DNA of 64,000 nucleotides from Acidimicrobiaceae bacterium (lineage in GTDB: Bacteria > Actinomycetota > Acidimicrobiia > Acidimicrobiales > Bog-793), in NCBI GenBank assembly GCA_025464005.1, contig JAODBO010000139.1, positions 40,862 to 104,861 of the forward strand, in the 5' to 3' direction. Below the pieces are notes generated by a model. That model was not told the DNA's origin and did not search any database. It was given only the letters and a program-made list of their open reading frames with translations. Below are positions 9,198 through 18,938 of this stretch, in pieces. Positions within the stretch are counted from its first letter, which is position 1. Every line of letters begins with the position of its first letter. The position numbers and the translations under genes are program-made.

Positions 9198-9243
9198 CCT
9201 CGACAGTTACGGCGAACTTCGACGACCAACTAGCCTCGCCCTC

Positions 9244-10623
9244 GTGTCCGTGCACTTCGTGATCGTCGGTGGCGGCCCAGCCGGCGTCGAGGCCGCGTCG
9301 ACGGCGTCGCGTCTCGGCGCGTCGGTGACCCTCGTCGAGCGCGACGTCGTCGGGGGAGCCGCCAATCTCTGGGACTGCATCCCCTCGAAGGCGATGATCG
9401 CCACGGGCGGCGCGATCGCGCTGACCCGCCGGTCGACCTCGCTCGGCATCTCGCTCGCCGCGGCGTCGCCCGACCTCGACGCGCTGTGCGAGCGGGTGCG
9501 CTCGATCTCGGAGCGCCTCTCCAGCTCGACGAAGCGCCAGCTGGAGAGCCAGGGAGTGCGAGTGGTCCACGGGAGCGCCAAGCTCGTGGGCCCACACAAG
9601 GTGCAGGTGTCGCCCTACCAGGCGGACGGCCACCAGGTCGACCCGTTCGTCGCCGAGGCCGACGCGATCCTCCTCGCCACCGGCTCGACCCCGCGCGTCC
9701 CCGAGTGGGCGGGCGTCGATGGCGATCGCATACTCGTGACCCGGCAGGCCTACCCGCCGCCGACGATCCCGGAGCACCTCGTCGTGGTGGGCTCCGGTGT
9801 CACCGGCGTGGAGTTCGTCCACATGTTCCGCTCCCTCGGCTCCCGGGTCACCCTCATCGTCTCGCGACAACAGGTGCTCCCCATGAAGGACCCCGAGGTG
9901 GCCGCGGCGCTCGAGTCGGACTTCCTGGACAGTGGCGTCACGCTGGTCAAGGGCGCCCGCGCGGTGGCCATGAAGCGCTCGGGCGACGAGGTCGCAGTGA
10001 TGTGCGAGGACGGGAGGTCGATCGTCGGCTCGCACGCGCTGCTCGCGATCGGCTCCATCCCCTCCTCGGCGGGTCTCGGCCTCGACCTCGCGGGAGTCGA
10101 GACGAACGACGGCGGCTACGTGCCGATCAACCACCACTGCCAGTCCAACGTGCCTCACGTCTACGCCGCGGGTGATCTCTCCGGGCGCCTCCCGCTCGCC
10201 TCGGTGGCGGCGATGCAGGGTCGCAAGGTTGCCGAGCACGTGATGGGCCTCCACACCCGTGACCACCGCCATCTCGACTACGACAAGGCCGCGTCGGCGA
10301 TTTTCACCGAGCCCGAGATCGCCGACGTCGGCCTCGCGGAGGCGGAGGCCTTCGCGCTCGGCCGCAAGATCCGCGTCACCAAGGTCCCCTTCGCCGTGAA
10401 CGCGAAAGCGATGATCGACGGCGACCCACGCGGCTTCGTGAAGCTCGTCTCCGACCCGTCGACCGGTGTGGTCCTCGGCGGCTCGATCGTCGGCGCGCAC
10501 GCCGCCGAGCTCATCAGCGTCATCGCCGTCGCGGTGACCGCCCACCTACGAGTCGACGACCTCGCCGAGACCGTCTTTGTTCACCCGGCACTGGCCGAGG
10601 CGCTGTCGGCGGCGGCCGAGTAG
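9244..10623 (+). CDS. LpdA-like NAD(P)H flavoprotein reductase (disulfide reductase family) lacking one redox Cys
   Basis: A 459-residue two-dinucleotide-fold flavoenzyme of the lipoamide dehydrogenase family. FAD motif FVIVGGGPAGVEAA is at residues 5-18, the NAD(P) fold begins at VVVGSGVTGVEF, and the second FAD motif is VYAAGDLSG. The redox site reads GGAANLWDCIPSK: the distal Cys is at 45 but the partner, expected at position 40, is Ala, so no active disulfide can form. The C-terminal HPALAE motif is kept. Mycobacterial LpdA (Rv3303c) has the same feature and works as an NAD(P)H:quinone reductase, so that role is the best guess here. It stands alone and ends close to the convergent hut operon. 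Confidence 0.88.
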   Translation: MSVHFVIVGGGPAGVEAASTASRLGASVTLVERDVVGGAANLWDCIPSKAMIATGGAIALTRRSTSLGISLAAASPDLDALCERVRSISERLSSSTKRQLESQGVRVVHGSAKLVGPHKVQVSPYQADGHQVDPFVAEADAILLATGSTPRVPEWAGVDGDRILVTRQAYPPPTIPEHLVVVGSGVTGVEFVHMFRSLGSRVTLIVSRQQVLPMKDPEVAAALESDFLDSGVTLVKGARAVAMKRSGDEVAVMCEDGRSIVGSHALLAIGSIPSSAGLGLDLAGVETNDGGYVPINHHCQSNVPHVYAAGDLSGRLPLASVAAMQGRKVAEHVMGLHTRDHRHLDYDKAASAIFTEPEIADVGLAEAEAFALGRKIRVTKVPFAVNAKAMIDGDPRGFVKLVSDPSTGVVLGGSIVGAHAAELISVIAVAVTAHLRVDDLAETVFVHPALAEALSAAAE

Positions 10624-10646
10624 CAGCCCTCAGGAATCGGCGGAGC

Positions 10647-11819
10647 TCAGCCGCACAGCTTTCCCTGCCGCCAGACCGCTGCGACGAGCTGCACGCCCGG
10701 CCGGTAGGCGAGATGGACGTGTGACGGGGCACGGAGCAGGACGAAGTCGGCGCGAGCTCCGACGGCGAGGTTCCCGATGTCGTCCCGGCGAAGTGCCTCG
10801 GCGCCTCCCTTGGTCGCCGACCAGAGCGCCTCGTCAGGGCTCATGCGCATCTCACGGACTGCGAGCGCGATGCACAACGGCATGCTCGTCGTGAAGCTCG
10901 AGCCCGGATTGCAGTCGCTCGCGAGGGCGACGGTGACCCCCGCGGCGAGCAGCCGGCGGGCATCGGGGTAGGGGGAGCGAGTCGAGAACTCGGCCGCGGG
11001 AAGCAAGGTGGCCACGGTGCTGCTCGAAGCGAGGGCGTCGACGTCGGAGTCGCTCAGATAGCTGCAGTGGTCGGCAGATGCGGCGCCGACGGCGACGGCG
11101 ACTTCGACGCCGGGGCCGGGTCCGAGCTGGTTGGCATGGATCCTCGGTATGAGGCCCCTGCTGGCTCCGGCCTCGAGGACGTGTCTCGACTGGTCGCGGT
11201 CGAAGGCTCCTCGGTCGCAGAAGACGTCGACCCATCTCGCGAACGGTGCGCACGCGTCGAGCATCTCGCCACAGACGAGCTCGACGTAGTCGTCGGCACG
11301 TCCGGCGAACTCCGGTGGAACGAGGTGCGCTCCGAGGTAGGTGACCTCGTCGGTCGCGGACGACGCGATCTGCAGGCTCCGCGCCTCGTCGAAGGCGGTG
11401 AGGCCGTAGCCGGACTTGCACTCGATCGTCGTCGTGCCGCTGGCCAGTGCTTCGGCGACGAGGGCGCGGAGGTTCGCGCCGAGCGAGGGCTCGTCGGCAG
11501 CTCTCGTGGCGGCGACCGTCGAGGCGATGCCGCCGGCCGAGTACGCCTTTCCGGCCATACGAGCGGCGAACTCGCCCGTGCGGTCGCCGGCGAACACGAG
11601 GTGGGCATGGCTGTCGACGAACCCCGGGATCACGGCTCGACCCTCGGCGTCGACGCGCTCGTCCGTCCCCTCCGGCTGGTCGTCCCGCGGCCCGAACCAC
11701 ACGACGCGGCCCGAGTCGACGACGAGCGCCGCGTCGCGGACCACGCCGGTCGCCCCGGCACCCGCGTCGGGGTCGTTGGTGAGAAGCGTCCCGATGTTGT
11801 CCACGACGAGCGAGGTCAT
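10647..11819 (-). CDS. hutI: Imidazolonepropionase
   Basis: A 390-residue amidohydrolase that opens 4-imidazolone-5-propionate to N-formimidoyl-L-glutamate, step three of histidine breakdown. The metal-binding HAH motif lies in [16 protein letters not shown], and downstream are IHANQLG and the Asp in [11 protein letters not shown], all typical of HutI. The frame is open far upstream; I chose ATG 11819 because it overlaps the hutF stop (ATGA) and gives a normal-length protein starting [16 protein letters not shown]. Last gene of the five-gene hut operon. Confidence 0.93.
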   Translation of the reverse strand: MTSLVVDNIGTLLTNDPDAGAGATGVVRDAALVVDSGRVVWFGPRDDQPEGTDERVDAEGRAVIPGFVDSHAHLVFAGDRTGEFAARMAGKAYSAGGIASTVAATRAADEPSLGANLRALVAEALASGTTTIECKSGYGLTAFDEARSLQIASSATDEVTYLGAHLVPPEFAGRADDYVELVCGEMLDACAPFARWVDVFCDRGAFDRDQSRHVLEAGASRGLIPRIHANQLGPGPGVEVAVAVGAASADHCSYLSDSDVDALASSSTVATLLPAAEFSTRSPYPDARRLLAAGVTVALASDCNPGSSFTTSMPLCIALAVREMRMSPDEALWSATKGGAEALRRDDIGNLAVGARADFVLLRAPSHVHLAYRPGVQLVAAVWRQGKLCG

Positions 11820-13186
11820 CTCTCGACCACGCTCGAGATCGCCGCGCCGAGCGCGGCCGACACGTCGCCGACGAGGCGGTGCCGACCTTGTGAGACGACG
11901 ACCCGCCCGGCGACGACGACGTCGGTCACGTCCGGCGCGGACCCCGCGAAGACGACGTGCTCGACGAACGATCTCGGCGTCGCGCCTGCGAGGCGTGGGG
12001 AGTCGAGTGTGACCGTCACGAGGTCGGCCACCGACCCCGGCGCGATGCGGCCGCAGTCGGGCCAGCCGATCGCCTCGTGGCCGGCCGAGGTCGCCGCCAC
12101 GAGCAGCTCCGGGGCAGACCAGTGGCCGCGCCGGCCCGAGACCAGCCGCTCGTCGAGCTCGAGTCCGCGCATCTCCTCGAAAGCGTCGATGACGGCGTGG
12201 CTGTCGGAGCCGAGCGATATCGGCGCTCCGGCCTCGGCGAGGAGCCGTGCTGGGCCCACACCGTCCGCGAGGTCCCGCTCGGTCGTCGGGCACATGCAGA
12301 CCCCGGTGCCGCTCGACGCGAGCAGTTCGACGTCCTTACCGGAGAGATGTGTGCCATGCACGGCAACGGCGGTCGGTCCGAGCGCGCCGGACCCGCCGAG
12401 CACCGCGGCGGGCGTGGCGCCGTAGGCGGCGATCGCCGTCTCGTTCTCGGAGACCTGCTCGGAGAGGTGGAAGTGGAGCGGGAGGTCGTTGCTCGCCGCG
12501 GCGTGAGCCACGAGCCGCGCGGCGGCCGGCGGCACGGCCCGCACGGAGTGGATGGCCGCGCCGAGCCGAGCCCCCGCGCCGAGGTGCAGGCCGGCGACCC
12601 GCTCGGCCCACGCCTCGGCGCCGGCATCGGCGAAGCGGAGCTGGGGACCCTCGGCCGGCCGTCCCGGCGCGCTCTCGAGGTAGCACGTGTCGAGCAGTGT
12701 GATCCGGATGCCGGCCTCGCACGCCGCGGCGACGAGCGCCGCGCCCATCTCGTTCGCGTCCGCGTACGGGGCGCCGCCGGGCTGGTGGTGGAGGTAGTGG
12801 AACTCGCCGACCGACGTGAACCCCGCGAGGGTCATCTCGGCGTAGGTCGCGCGCGCCAACGCGTAGTAGCTCTCCGGCGAGAGCGCGGCCGCGACGCGAT
12901 ACATCTGCTCGCGCCACGACCAGAAGGTCCCCCCACCGCGCTGGGTGCGGCCGCGAAGCGCTCGGTGGAAGGCGTGCGAGTGCACGTTCGCGAAGCCGGG
13001 AAGGGTGACGCCCGCGAGGTGAACGGCTTCTCGCGGCTCTCTCGCCCCGGCCTCGACCGCGGTGATCCTGCCGTCGTGGACCGAGACGAGAACGGCCTTT
13101 GCGGTCGCGTCGCCCCCGAGCCAGGCGTGGTCGCAGAAGTACGTGGTCAGATCGGCCGCCTGTCCGCTCACCGGCCCGCGAGTCAC
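11816..13186 (-). CDS. hutF: Formimidoylglutamate deiminase
   Basis: A 456-residue amidohydrolase that turns N-formimidoyl-glutamate into N-formyl-glutamate and ammonia. Zinc ligands are visible in [20 protein letters not shown] and GSDSHAV, and the family sequence FWSWREQMY is present. GTG at 13186 overlaps the upstream stop (GTGA), and the hutI start overlaps its stop (ATGA). With HutF, histidine is degraded by the five-step route, which then needs an N-formylglutamate deformylase. Confidence 0.9.
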   Translation of the reverse strand: MTRGPVSGQAADLTTYFCDHAWLGGDATAKAVLVSVHDGRITAVEAGAREPREAVHLAGVTLPGFANVHSHAFHRALRGRTQRGGGTFWSWREQMYRVAAALSPESYYALARATYAEMTLAGFTSVGEFHYLHHQPGGAPYADANEMGAALVAAACEAGIRITLLDTCYLESAPGRPAEGPQLRFADAGAEAWAERVAGLHLGAGARLGAAIHSVRAVPPAAARLVAHAAASNDLPLHFHLSEQVSENETAIAAYGATPAAVLGGSGALGPTAVAVHGTHLSGKDVELLASSGTGVCMCPTTERDLADGVGPARLLAEAGAPISLGSDSHAVIDAFEEMRGLELDERLVSGRRGHWSAPELLVAATSAGHEAIGWPDCGRIAPGSVADLVTVTLDSPRLAGATPRSFVEHVVFAGSAPDVTDVVVAGRVVVSQGRHRLVGDVSAALGAAISSVVER

Positions 13187-14433
13187 CGGAACGCGAGGTC
13201 CTCGATCACACGCGCGAGCGCGCCGATGCCGGCGAGGCAGTCGTGGAGCTTCGCGTGCTCCGCGGGACTGTGGCTGATTCCGGTCGGATTGCGCACGAAG
13301 AGCATCGCGGTCGGGACGTGGCCCGACAACGTCCCGGCGTCGTGGCCCGCGGCCGTGGCGAGCTCCGGGATCTCGCCGAGCGCGGCGGAGATCCGGGCGC
13401 GCAGCGCCTGCTCGAGCTCGACGACGCCGGTGAGCGACTCGCCCGTGACCTCGACGGTGACTCCGTGCTCGAGCGATGCGAGGCGCGCCGCGCCGGCGAC
13501 TTCGGCCACGAGGGCGGCCAACGTCGCGTCGTCCGGCGCTCGCGCGTCCAGCCACGCGTCGAGCCGTGCCGCGATGGCGTTCGTTGCGTTGGGCTGGACC
13601 TCGATCTTCGCGAACGTGGCCCGTGCCCCGAGGAGCGCGGCGACGCGTCGCGCCTCGAGAACGGTGGCCGCGAACGGCAGCATCGGGTCGCGTCGGTCCT
13701 CGAGCAGCGTCGTGCCCGCGTGGTTGGCCTCGCCGTGGAACGAGCAGCGCCAGCGGCCGTGCGGCCAGATGGCGGTCGCGGCACCGACGGGTGCATCCAT
13801 GTCGACGAGCGCGCGTCCCTGCTCGATGTGGAGCTCGACGAACGCCCCGATCAGCGCGAGGCGAGCGGGGTCGGGCCCGATGGCGGCGGGGTCCGCGCCG
13901 GCGCCGCTCATCGCCTGCGCGAGCGTCGTCCCGTCGGCGTCGACGAGCGCACGAGCGGCGTCGGGATCCAGGGCGCCGGTCATCAACCGGCTGCCCACAC
14001 AAGCCATGCCGAAGCGGGCGCCTTCCTCGTCGCTGAAGCCGACGACCGCCACGGGCCGGCGTGTCTCGATCGCGCGCTCCCGAAGGTCGTCGAGTGCGAG
14101 GAAGCCGGACGCGACCCCGAGCGGGCCGTCGAAGGCACCTCCGTTCGGGACGCTGTCGAGATGGCTGCCCGTGACCACGGCGTCGGGCCCCGGTCCGTTC
14201 CACCAGGCCCACATGTTCCCGTTGCGATCCTGCTCGAAGCTCATGTCGCGCGCCGCGGCCTGGCGGCGGAACCACGCGCGTAGCTCCGCGTCCGCGGCGC
14301 TCCAGGCGAGGCGTGAGAACCCGCCCGCAGGATCGCGACCGATGGCGCCGATCTCGGCCCACATCTGCTCGAAGGCGATCCTCGGCCGATCACCAGCCGT
14401 CCTCAGGAGATCTTCCTCCGGGGCTCGCGTCAT
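13183..14433 (-). CDS. M20 amidohydrolase (allantoate amidohydrolase / N-carbamoylase family), probable N-formylglutamate deformylase
   Basis: A 416-residue binuclear metal amidohydrolase of the M20/hydantoinase-carbamoylase family. Metal and substrate motifs visible are VVTGSHLDSVPNGGAFDGPLGV, FSDEEGARFG and ELHIEQGRAL, and it is of usual length. By sequence alone it would be named allantoate amidohydrolase or N-carbamoyl-amino-acid hydrolase. It lies between hutH and hutF with ATGA/GTGA overlaps on both sides, and no HutG-type deformylase is present in the operon. I therefore infer that it hydrolyses N-formyl-L-glutamate to glutamate and formate. Similar linkage is seen in Streptomyces hut clusters. 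ATG 14433 is chosen for the overlap. Confidence 0.85.
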   Translation of the reverse strand: MTRAPEEDLLRTAGDRPRIAFEQMWAEIGAIGRDPAGGFSRLAWSAADAELRAWFRRQAAARDMSFEQDRNGNMWAWWNGPGPDAVVTGSHLDSVPNGGAFDGPLGVASGFLALDDLRERAIETRRPVAVVGFSDEEGARFGMACVGSRLMTGALDPDAARALVDADGTTLAQAMSGAGADPAAIGPDPARLALIGAFVELHIEQGRALVDMDAPVGAATAIWPHGRWRCSFHGEANHAGTTLLEDRRDPMLPFAATVLEARRVAALLGARATFAKIEVQPNATNAIAARLDAWLDARAPDDATLAALVAEVAGAARLASLEHGVTVEVTGESLTGVVELEQALRARISAALGEIPELATAAGHDAGTLSGHVPTAMLFVRNPTGISHSPAEHAKLHDCLAGIGALARVIEDLAFR

Positions 14434-16004
14434 CGCAGCGCCACGACGCTGTTGGCCGCCTCGAGGATGGCCCCCGAGGCGATCAGCTCCTCCGCATCGT
14501 CGAGCTCGGGCGAGAGCCATCGGTCCGCGCCCGGTCCCGGGACGCGCTCACGAAGTGCGGCGATGACCGCCGCGCTCGCCCGGCTCGGTCGCAGCGGCGC
14601 CCGCAGCTCGACGCCGCGGGCCGCCGCGACGAGCTCGATCGCGAGGATCCGACGCAGGTTGTCGATAGCTCGGCGCAGCTTGAGGCCGGCGCTCCATCCC
14701 ATCGACACATGGTCCTCCTGCATCGCCGAGCTCGGGATGGAGTCGACGCTCGCGGGCGTCGCGAGCCGCTTGTTCTCCGAGACCATCGCCGCCTGGGTGT
14801 ACTGGGCGATCATCAGCCCGGAGTCCACGCCCGGATCGGCGGCAAGGAACGGTGGTAGCCCGTGCGAGCGAGCGGGATCGAGGAGGCGATCGGTCCTGCG
14901 CTCGGCGATCGACCCGAGGTCGGCGACACAGATCGCGAGGAAGTCGAGGACGTAGGCGATCGGGGCGCCGTGGAAGTTGCCGTTCGACGCGACGGTCCCG
15001 TCGAGCAGCACCACGGGGTTGTCGATGGACGAGCGCAGCTCCCGCTCGGCGACGACAACAGCGTGGTCGATCGTGTCGCGCACCGCCCCGGCGACCTGCG
15101 GCGCGCAGCGCAGCGAGTACGCGTCCTGGACTCGAGCGTGGCCCTCGCGGTGTGACGCGACGATGCCCGAGCCCTCGAGCAGGGCGAGCAGGTTGGCCGC
15201 ACTCGTCGCTTGGCCCGGGTGGGGACGCAGGTCGAACTGGAGGCCCGGCAGGTAGGTCCTGTCGGTGCCGAGCAGCGCCTCGACGCTCAGCGCGGCGGTG
15301 ACGTCGGCGACGGTGCAGAGCTGCTCCAGGTCCTCACACGCCATCACCAGCATCGCGAGCATGCCGTCGGTGCCGTTGATGAGGGCGAGCCCTTCCTTGG
15401 CCTCGAGCGACGCCGGTTCGATGCCGGCGGCCGCCAGCACGGGCGCCGTCGGCGTGGGCCGCCCGTCGGAGCCGGCGACCATGCCCTCACCGATGAGGAC
15501 GAGCGCGCAGTGCGCGAGCGGGGCGAGATCGCCGCTGCAGCCGAGCGATCCGTGCTCGCGCACGATCGGGGTGATGCCGGCGTTCAAGAGGGCCGCGAGC
15601 GTCTCGGCGACGACGGGCCTGATCCCGGTGTGGCCGGAGGCGAGGGTCTTCAGCCGTAGGAACATGAGGCCGCGCACGACCTCGCTGTCGACGACGTCGC
15701 CCATGCCCGCCGCGTGCGATCGCACGAGGCTCCGCTGGAGCTGGGCGCGCTGCTCGGGATCGATGTAGCGGGTGGCGAGCGCACCGAAGCCGGTCGTCAC
15801 TCCATAGACGGGCACCTCGCCCGCGGCGAGGTTCTCGACGATGCGCCGCGACGCCGCCATCGCGTCGAGCGCGGCGGGGGAGAGCCGCACCTGTGCCCCG
15901 TGGCGCGCCACGGCGATCACCTCCTGCGCCGTGGCGCCCGCCGTATCGAGCTCGACGCCCGATCCCGGCTCCCCGCTGCCGTTTGCAGGCGCCACGGCGG
16001 TCAT
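14430..16004 (-). CDS. hutH: Histidine ammonia-lyase
   Basis: A 524-residue cytoplasmic enzyme that eliminates ammonia from L-histidine to give urocanate. The conserved GVTTGFG, the MIO-forming region [15 protein letters not shown] and [11 protein letters not shown] are all visible. The MIO cofactor forms autocatalytically from a tripeptide that is usually Ala-Ser-Gly; here residues 156-158 read Cys-Ser-Gly, so the electrophile-forming Ser and Gly remain. The ATG overlaps the hutU stop (ATGA). Confidence 0.95.
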   Translation of the reverse strand: MTAVAPANGSGEPGSGVELDTAGATAQEVIAVARHGAQVRLSPAALDAMAASRRIVENLAAGEVPVYGVTTGFGALATRYIDPEQRAQLQRSLVRSHAAGMGDVVDSEVVRGLMFLRLKTLASGHTGIRPVVAETLAALLNAGITPIVREHGSLGCSGDLAPLAHCALVLIGEGMVAGSDGRPTPTAPVLAAAGIEPASLEAKEGLALINGTDGMLAMLVMACEDLEQLCTVADVTAALSVEALLGTDRTYLPGLQFDLRPHPGQATSAANLLALLEGSGIVASHREGHARVQDAYSLRCAPQVAGAVRDTIDHAVVVAERELRSSIDNPVVLLDGTVASNGNFHGAPIAYVLDFLAICVADLGSIAERRTDRLLDPARSHGLPPFLAADPGVDSGLMIAQYTQAAMVSENKRLATPASVDSIPSSAMQEDHVSMGWSAGLKLRRAIDNLRRILAIELVAAARGVELRAPLRPSRASAAVIAALRERVPGPGADRWLSPELDDAEELIASGAILEAANSVVALR

Positions 16005-17671
16005 GGTCGCTCCCGCATCGGGATCCGGACCGAACGTCGCTCCGCGACCCGCTCGGCCGCCTCGTAGCCCGCGTCGACGTGACGGAGCACGCCCATGGCC
16101 GGATCGTTGGACAGAACGCGGGCGAGCTTCTCACCGGCGAGCGGGGTGCCGTCCGCGACGCTGACCTGGCCGGCGTGGATCGAGCGGCCGATCCCCACGC
16201 CACCGCCGTGATGGATCGAGACCCACGAGGCCCCGCTAGCGGTGTTGACGAGCGCATTGAGCAGGGGCCAGTCGGCTATCGCGTCCGAGCCGTCGAGCAT
16301 CGCCTCGGTCTCGCGGTAGGGAGAGGCCACCGAGCCGCAGTCGAGGTGGTCGCGGCCGATGACCACGGGAGCCTTGAGCTTCCCGGACGCGACCATCTCG
16401 TTGAAGCGCACCCCGGCGCGCTCGCGCTCGCCGTAGCCGAGCCAGCAGATCCGGGCCGGCAGCCCTTGGAACGCGACCCGCTCGCGAGCCATCGTGATCC
16501 ACCGGACGAGTCGACGGTCGTCGCCGAACATCTCGAGCACGGCGTCGTCGGTCGCCGCGATGTCCGCGGGATCGCCCGACAGCGCCGCCCAGCGGAAAGG
16601 CCCCTTGCCCTCGCAGAACAGCGGCCGGACGTAGGCCGGGACGAAACCGGGGTAGTCGAATGAACGCTCGTAGCCGCCGAGGGCGGCCTCGGCCCGGAGG
16701 CTGTTCCCGTAGTCGAAGACCTCTGCGCCTCGGTCGAGGAGCGCCACCATGGCCGCGCAGTGCTCGACCATCGAGGCGCGTGACCGCCTGACGTACTCGA
16801 CCGGGTCCGCCGTCCGCAGCGACGCGGCCTCTGCCAGGGTCATGTGGGCAGGGACGTAGCTCAGCGGGTCGTGCGCCGAGGTCTGGTCGGTCACGACGTC
16901 GACGTGCACGTTGCGGCGTACGAGCTCGGGGAGCATCTCGGCGCCGTTCGCGACGAGCCCGATGGAGAGCGCTCGGGCGTCGTAGCGTGCATGCTCGGCG
17001 AGGCGAAGCGCCTCGTCGAGGTCGTGGGCGATCGTGTCGAGATAGCGGGTCTGCAGGCGCCGCTCGACGCGGCTCGGGTCGACGTCCGCGCAGATCACCA
17101 CGCCGTCGTTCATCGTCACGGCGAGCGGCTGCGCACCGCCCATGCCGCCCGCGCCGCACGTCACCGTCAGCGTGCCCGCGAGCGATCCGCCGAAGCGCTT
17201 CTCCGCGATCGCCGCGAAGGTCTCGTAGGTCCCCTGCAGGATTCCCTGCGTGCCGATGTAGATCCACGAGCCGGCTGTCATCTGGCCGTACATGGTGAGG
17301 CCGAGGTGCTCGAGCCTGCGGAACTCGTCCCAGTTCGCCCACTCGGGTACGAGATTGGAGTTCGCGATGAGCACGCGAGGCGCCCACTCGTGGGTCCGCA
17401 GGATGCCGACCGGCCGACCGGACTGGACGAGCAGCGTCTCGTCGTGCTCGAGGTCGCGAAGTGAGCGCTCGATGGCGTGGAACGAGGGCCAGTCGCGAGC
17501 GGCGCGCCCCGTGCCGCCGTAGACGACGAGCTCCTCCGGGTGCTCGGCGACGTCGGGGTCGAGATTGTTGTGCAGCATCCGCAGCGCGGCCTCCTGTGGC
17601 CAGCCCTTGCACGACAGCTGGCCGCCTCTAGCGGCCCTGATCGTCCGATGAACATCGGCGTCGTTCGTCAT
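16001..17671 (-). CDS. hutU: Urocanate hydratase
   Basis: A 556-residue NAD-dependent enzyme that hydrates urocanate to imidazolonepropionate. Recognisable blocks are [21 protein letters not shown] at the N-terminus, [16 protein letters not shown] [26 protein letters not shown], the active-site loop [10 protein letters not shown], and [16 protein letters not shown] at the end. First gene of the hut operon; ATG 17671 is preceded by GAGGAGAG. The upstream 138 bases probably hold the operon promoter, and the neighbouring IclR protein could be its regulator, though the other operon is an equal candidate. Confidence 0.96.
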   Translation of the reverse strand: MTNDADVHRTIRAARGGQLSCKGWPQEAALRMLHNNLDPDVAEHPEELVVYGGTGRAARDWPSFHAIERSLRDLEHDETLLVQSGRPVGILRTHEWAPRVLIANSNLVPEWANWDEFRRLEHLGLTMYGQMTAGSWIYIGTQGILQGTYETFAAIAEKRFGGSLAGTLTVTCGAGGMGGAQPLAVTMNDGVVICADVDPSRVERRLQTRYLDTIAHDLDEALRLAEHARYDARALSIGLVANGAEMLPELVRRNVHVDVVTDQTSAHDPLSYVPAHMTLAEAASLRTADPVEYVRRSRASMVEHCAAMVALLDRGAEVFDYGNSLRAEAALGGYERSFDYPGFVPAYVRPLFCEGKGPFRWAALSGDPADIAATDDAVLEMFGDDRRLVRWITMARERVAFQGLPARICWLGYGERERAGVRFNEMVASGKLKAPVVIGRDHLDCGSVASPYRETEAMLDGSDAIADWPLLNALVNTASGASWVSIHHGGGVGIGRSIHAGQVSVADGTPLAGEKLARVLSNDPAMGVLRHVDAGYEAAERVAERRSVRIPMRERP

Positions 17672-17809
17672 CGACTCTCCTCGTCCCCGGGCCGACTCAG
17701 ACGCCCGTCCGAGTCTGGTCCCGGTCCAGCCTGGCAGGGCGGCGTCGCCCGTGCTGCGACCGAACCGCCCGGCGCCGGGCGCGTCATGACCTCGTCACTC
17801 GCCAGGATC

Positions 17810-18676
17810 TCACCGGCGCGCCGGGACGGTGAGGCCCGAGCCCGGGAAGGCGCCCCCGAGTCGTGCCGTCGAGCGCCGTGCCGCGGCGAGCACGGTGGCG
17901 ACGACCTCGTCGTGGGTGGGCCCACTGTGCTGCCCACCGTGCTGGAGACTGCTCACCCCGAGTGCGCCACAGCAGCCGGAGGAGTCGAACACCGGCGACG
18001 CGACGCACCGGATCCCCGCTGCGGTGCTTCCCTCGTCGATCGCGTACCCGTGGGCGCGCACCTTCGCGAGCTCGACGAAGAGCGCGTCTGCCAGGTCGAG
18101 CGACGTCTCGCTCGAGGTCGGCGGGCCCGTCGGTGGCGCGGGGCGATCAGCGCCAGTGCCGTGGGTCGCCTGCGAGCGATACGCGAGGACCGCCTTGCCG
18201 ACCGCGGTGCTGCACGCCGGAAGACGGGCGCCGAGAGAGGTCGCCAGCCTGAGGCCGTCGTCGGGGGGATCGTGCTTGGCGAGGTAGAGGACCTCGGAGC
18301 CGTCCAGCACCGCGAAGTGCGCGGTCATCCCGAGATCGGCGGTGAGCGCCTCGAGCTCCTCCACGACCGCGGACACGGGAGTCATGGCGCGCAGGTATGC
18401 CGCGCCGATCTCGAACGAGCGCACACCGAGCGCATAGCGCCCATCGGCCTGGAGGCGCGCGAACTCGCGCTTCACGAGCCCTCGCAGGAGCCGGAGCGCG
18501 CTGCTCTTCGGGACGGACAGACTGGTCGCGATCTCCGAAAGGCCGAGCGGCCGTCCTGTCCGGCCGATCAGCTCGAGCATCGCAAGCGCCCGCTCCACCG
18601 AGCGGCTCGCGGTGGAGGCCGGCGGATCGGTCGAGCCTTCGGAGGTGCGCGGCGAATCGGTTCTCTCGGCCCCCAT
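17810..18676 (-). CDS. IclR family transcriptional regulator
   Basis: A 288-residue regulator. An N-terminal winged helix (SVERALAMLELIGRTGRPLGLSEIATSLSVPKSSALRLLRGLV) is followed by the IclR effector domain, including LPACSTAVGKAVLAY and GIRCVASPVFDSSG. The frame is open to ATG 18718, but ATG 18676 has GGAGG ten bases upstream and is preferred. It sits between hutU (same strand) and the divergent DUF1989-RidA-Liv operon, so it may control either. The effector is unknown. Confidence 0.88.
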   Translation of the reverse strand: MGAERTDSPRTSEGSTDPPASTASRSVERALAMLELIGRTGRPLGLSEIATSLSVPKSSALRLLRGLVKREFARLQADGRYALGVRSFEIGAAYLRAMTPVSAVVEELEALTADLGMTAHFAVLDGSEVLYLAKHDPPDDGLRLATSLGARLPACSTAVGKAVLAYRSQATHGTGADRPAPPTGPPTSSETSLDLADALFVELAKVRAHGYAIDEGSTAAGIRCVASPVFDSSGCCGALGVSSLQHGGQHSGPTHDEVVATVLAAARRSTARLGGAFPGSGLTVPARR

Positions 18677-18703
18677 CGTGCGCCACCCTCCGTGCATATA
18701 TAG

Positions 18704-18714
18704 GAACGAAGTTC
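18704..18714. promoter_or_regulatory. Inverted repeat upstream of the IclR gene
   Basis: The AT-richer stretch just upstream of the IclR start contains GAAC-GAA-GTTC, a short perfect inverted repeat. It lies about 30 bases before the chosen start codon, a place expected for an autoregulatory operator. Arms of four bases are short, so chance is possible. Confidence 0.3.
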
Positions 18715-18810
18715 GCAAAGTTGCACGGTACTCTTCACCATCATCTCGGCGCCGTCAAGCATGTATCCAGGTAGTTCATGCTGCCGACACACGCGCTTAA
18801 CGTTTGGATA

Positions 18811-18841
18811 TTGACGCGCACCCTGGTGCAGCGCGCATGAT
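18811..18841 (+). promoter_or_regulatory. Candidate promoter with internal palindrome for the DUF1989-Liv operon
   Basis: TTGACG (18811-18816) resembles a -35 element. About 19 bases on is CATGAT, a weak -10. Between them lies GCACC-CT-GGTGC (18818-18829), five-base perfect arms, where a repressor would block polymerase. The intergenic region 18677-18938 is noticeably poorer in GC than its surroundings, as expected for a divergent control region. No other gene was seen in it. Confidence 0.3.
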
Positions 18842-18938
18842 GAAATAAGAAATAGCCATCCGGGATGGACGACCCAGAACGCGCCTCGCGCCGGTCTGTC
18901 TTCCCGGTTGGCCCGCTCGAGGAAAGGTCGAGGCCTAC

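Noticed and set aside
11957..14566. An 869-residue plus-strand frame across hutF and the M20 amidase
   Set aside because: Its translation is low-complexity Arg/Ser/Ala and no family resemblance is seen, while the minus strand encodes two recognisable enzymes with overlapping starts and stops.
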